Positions 63,377-64,000 of a stretch of DNA of 64,000 nt are shown in pieces. The number at the start of each line of letters is the position of its first letter. Positions within the stretch are counted from its first letter, which is position 1. The stretch comes from Pseudomonadota bacterium (GTDB taxonomy: Bacteria; Pseudomonadota; Gammaproteobacteria; Burkholderiales; Rhodocyclaceae). The notes beneath the pieces are model-generated. The model searched no databases. It was not told the DNA's origin and saw only the letters and a list, made by a program, of their open reading frames with translations. The position numbers were made by a program, and so were the translations under genes. The stretch spans positions 1 through 64,000 of the forward strand of contig JAFEDJ010000048.1 in the NCBI GenBank assembly GCA_018241685.1. The letters are read 5' to 3'.

Positions 63377-64000
63377 TCACCCCAGGGCCAACACGTCCGG
63401 CGGGTTGCCGATCGGCAGCGTGAAGTAGAAGCAGGCCCCGCCACCGAGGCGGTTGGACGCGCCGATCTCGCCCTCGTGGGCGTCGACGATGCTGCGCGAG
63501 ATGGCCAGCCCGAGGCCGACGCCCGCCACGTCGGATTCCTGCCTGCCGCGCTGGAACAGGTTGAACAGGCGGCCGGCGTCGCCGTCCGGCAGGCCGGGGC
63601 CGGAATCGCTGACGCTGATCTCCAGCCTGTCGCCGAGCTGACGCACGGCCAGCTCGATCGGCGCGTCGGCCGGCGCGTACTTGATGGCGTTCTCCAGCAA
63701 ATTCCACAGCACGCGCTCGATCAGCACCGCGTCGATGCACACCGGCGGCAGGTTGCGCGGCAGGTCGACGCTGATCTCCCGGTCGCGCCACTGGCCGCGG
63801 ATCTGTGTCAGCACCACACCGACCACTTCATCCACCGGCTGCCAGGCGCGGTTCAGCTCGACGCGGCCGGAGCTCAGCTTGGCCATGTCGAGAAGGTTCA
63901 TCATCTGCTGGCAGATCGTCATGGCCTGGTTGCGGATCGCTTCGAGCAGGCGCTTCTGGCGCTCCGGCGAGGCTTTGCCGAGGGCCGCCGTGTCGGCCAT
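63377..64000 (-). CDS. kdpD: KdpD C-terminal kinase region (5' part outside window)
   Basis: The last 207 or so residues of KdpD, the turgor/potassium sensor kinase. Visible are the dimerisation helix end (ICQQMMNLLDMAKLSSGRVELN), the N-box NLLENAIKYAP, and G-boxes VSDSGPGLP and GVGLGLAISRSIVDAHEG. The frame runs off the window at 64000, so the apparent ATG there is internal. It is followed 5 bp later by kdpE, which supports the identity. Confidence 0.88.
   Translation of the reverse strand: MADTAALGKASPERQKRLLEAIRNQAMTICQQMMNLLDMAKLSSGRVELNRAWQPVDEVVGVVLTQIRGQWRDREISVDLPRNLPPVCIDAVLIERVLWNLLENAIKYAPADAPIELAVRQLGDRLEISVSDSGPGLPDGDAGRLFNLFQRGRQESDVAGVGLGLAISRSIVDAHEGEIGASNRLGGGACFYFTLPIGNPPDVLALG

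Noticed and set aside
63377..64000. ATG at 64000 as the start of a short kinase
   Set aside because: The sequence begins inside the KdpD dimerisation region; the codon is internal and the gene continues beyond the window.

Overview
The window is G+C-rich chromosomal DNA from a Gram-negative proteobacterium, most likely a betaproteobacterium of the Rhodocyclales type. The evidence is inference from gene content: many c-type cytochromes with Sec signals, TorF-family and DUF1302 outer-membrane proteins, a dense c-di-GMP and two-component network, and kdpDE. No rRNA, tRNA, CRISPR array, phage or transposase gene was recognised.

Layout. 1-5.2 kb: end of folD, folB, an SRPBCC protein, a PAS-GGDEF cyclase, a MarC-like membrane protein and a metallophosphoesterase. 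5.2-11.7 kb (minus strand): a thiosulfate/tetrathionate-type redox locus with a TtrS-like sensor kinase, a FixJ-type regulator, a five-heme fusion (alcohol-dehydrogenase-type triheme module plus TsdA module), a diheme c4/TsdB-like cytochrome and a stand-alone TsdA. 11.8-18 kb: an HD hydrolase, a small secreted protein, a structured dispersed repeat (copy 1) and sbcDC. 18-31 kb: signalling and housekeeping, including an MHYT hybrid kinase with a FixL-like heme PAS followed by an RpfG-type HD-GYP regulator, nitronate monooxygenase, a second HD-GYP protein, an Aer-like chemoreceptor, a hotdog thioesterase and a REC-kinase. 32-40.3 kb: a compact seven-gene plus-strand operon combining a permease, four parts resembling the subunits of heme-dependent oxidative N-demethylase (HODM/Dmm), and an apparent two-component flavin monooxygenase. 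40.3-49.2 kb: an HDOD protein, an IclR regulator divergent from a BASS-type transporter, then a DUF1302 outer-membrane protein, an arylsulfatase and an octaheme TPR cytochrome.

49.5-52.7 kb is a patchy accessory stretch: a cold-shock/excalibur protein, DUF6928, a truncated SMI1/KNR4 gene, a methyltransferase, repeat copy 2 and DUF2867. 52.7-64 kb holds a kinase/TPR-regulator pair, a zinc-free medium-chain dehydrogenase, a PNPOx-like protein divergent from a MocR regulator, a periplasmic binding protein in operon with a PAS-GGDEF-EAL protein, and kdpE with the end of kdpD.

Most notable are the AdhB-TsdA pentaheme fusion under TtrSR-like control, the N-demethylase plus flavin-monooxygenase operon (substrate unknown), the two-copy hairpin-rich repeat of about 320-360 bp, and the transporter/porin/sulfatase locus. 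All family calls come from reading motifs by eye; no database search was run.
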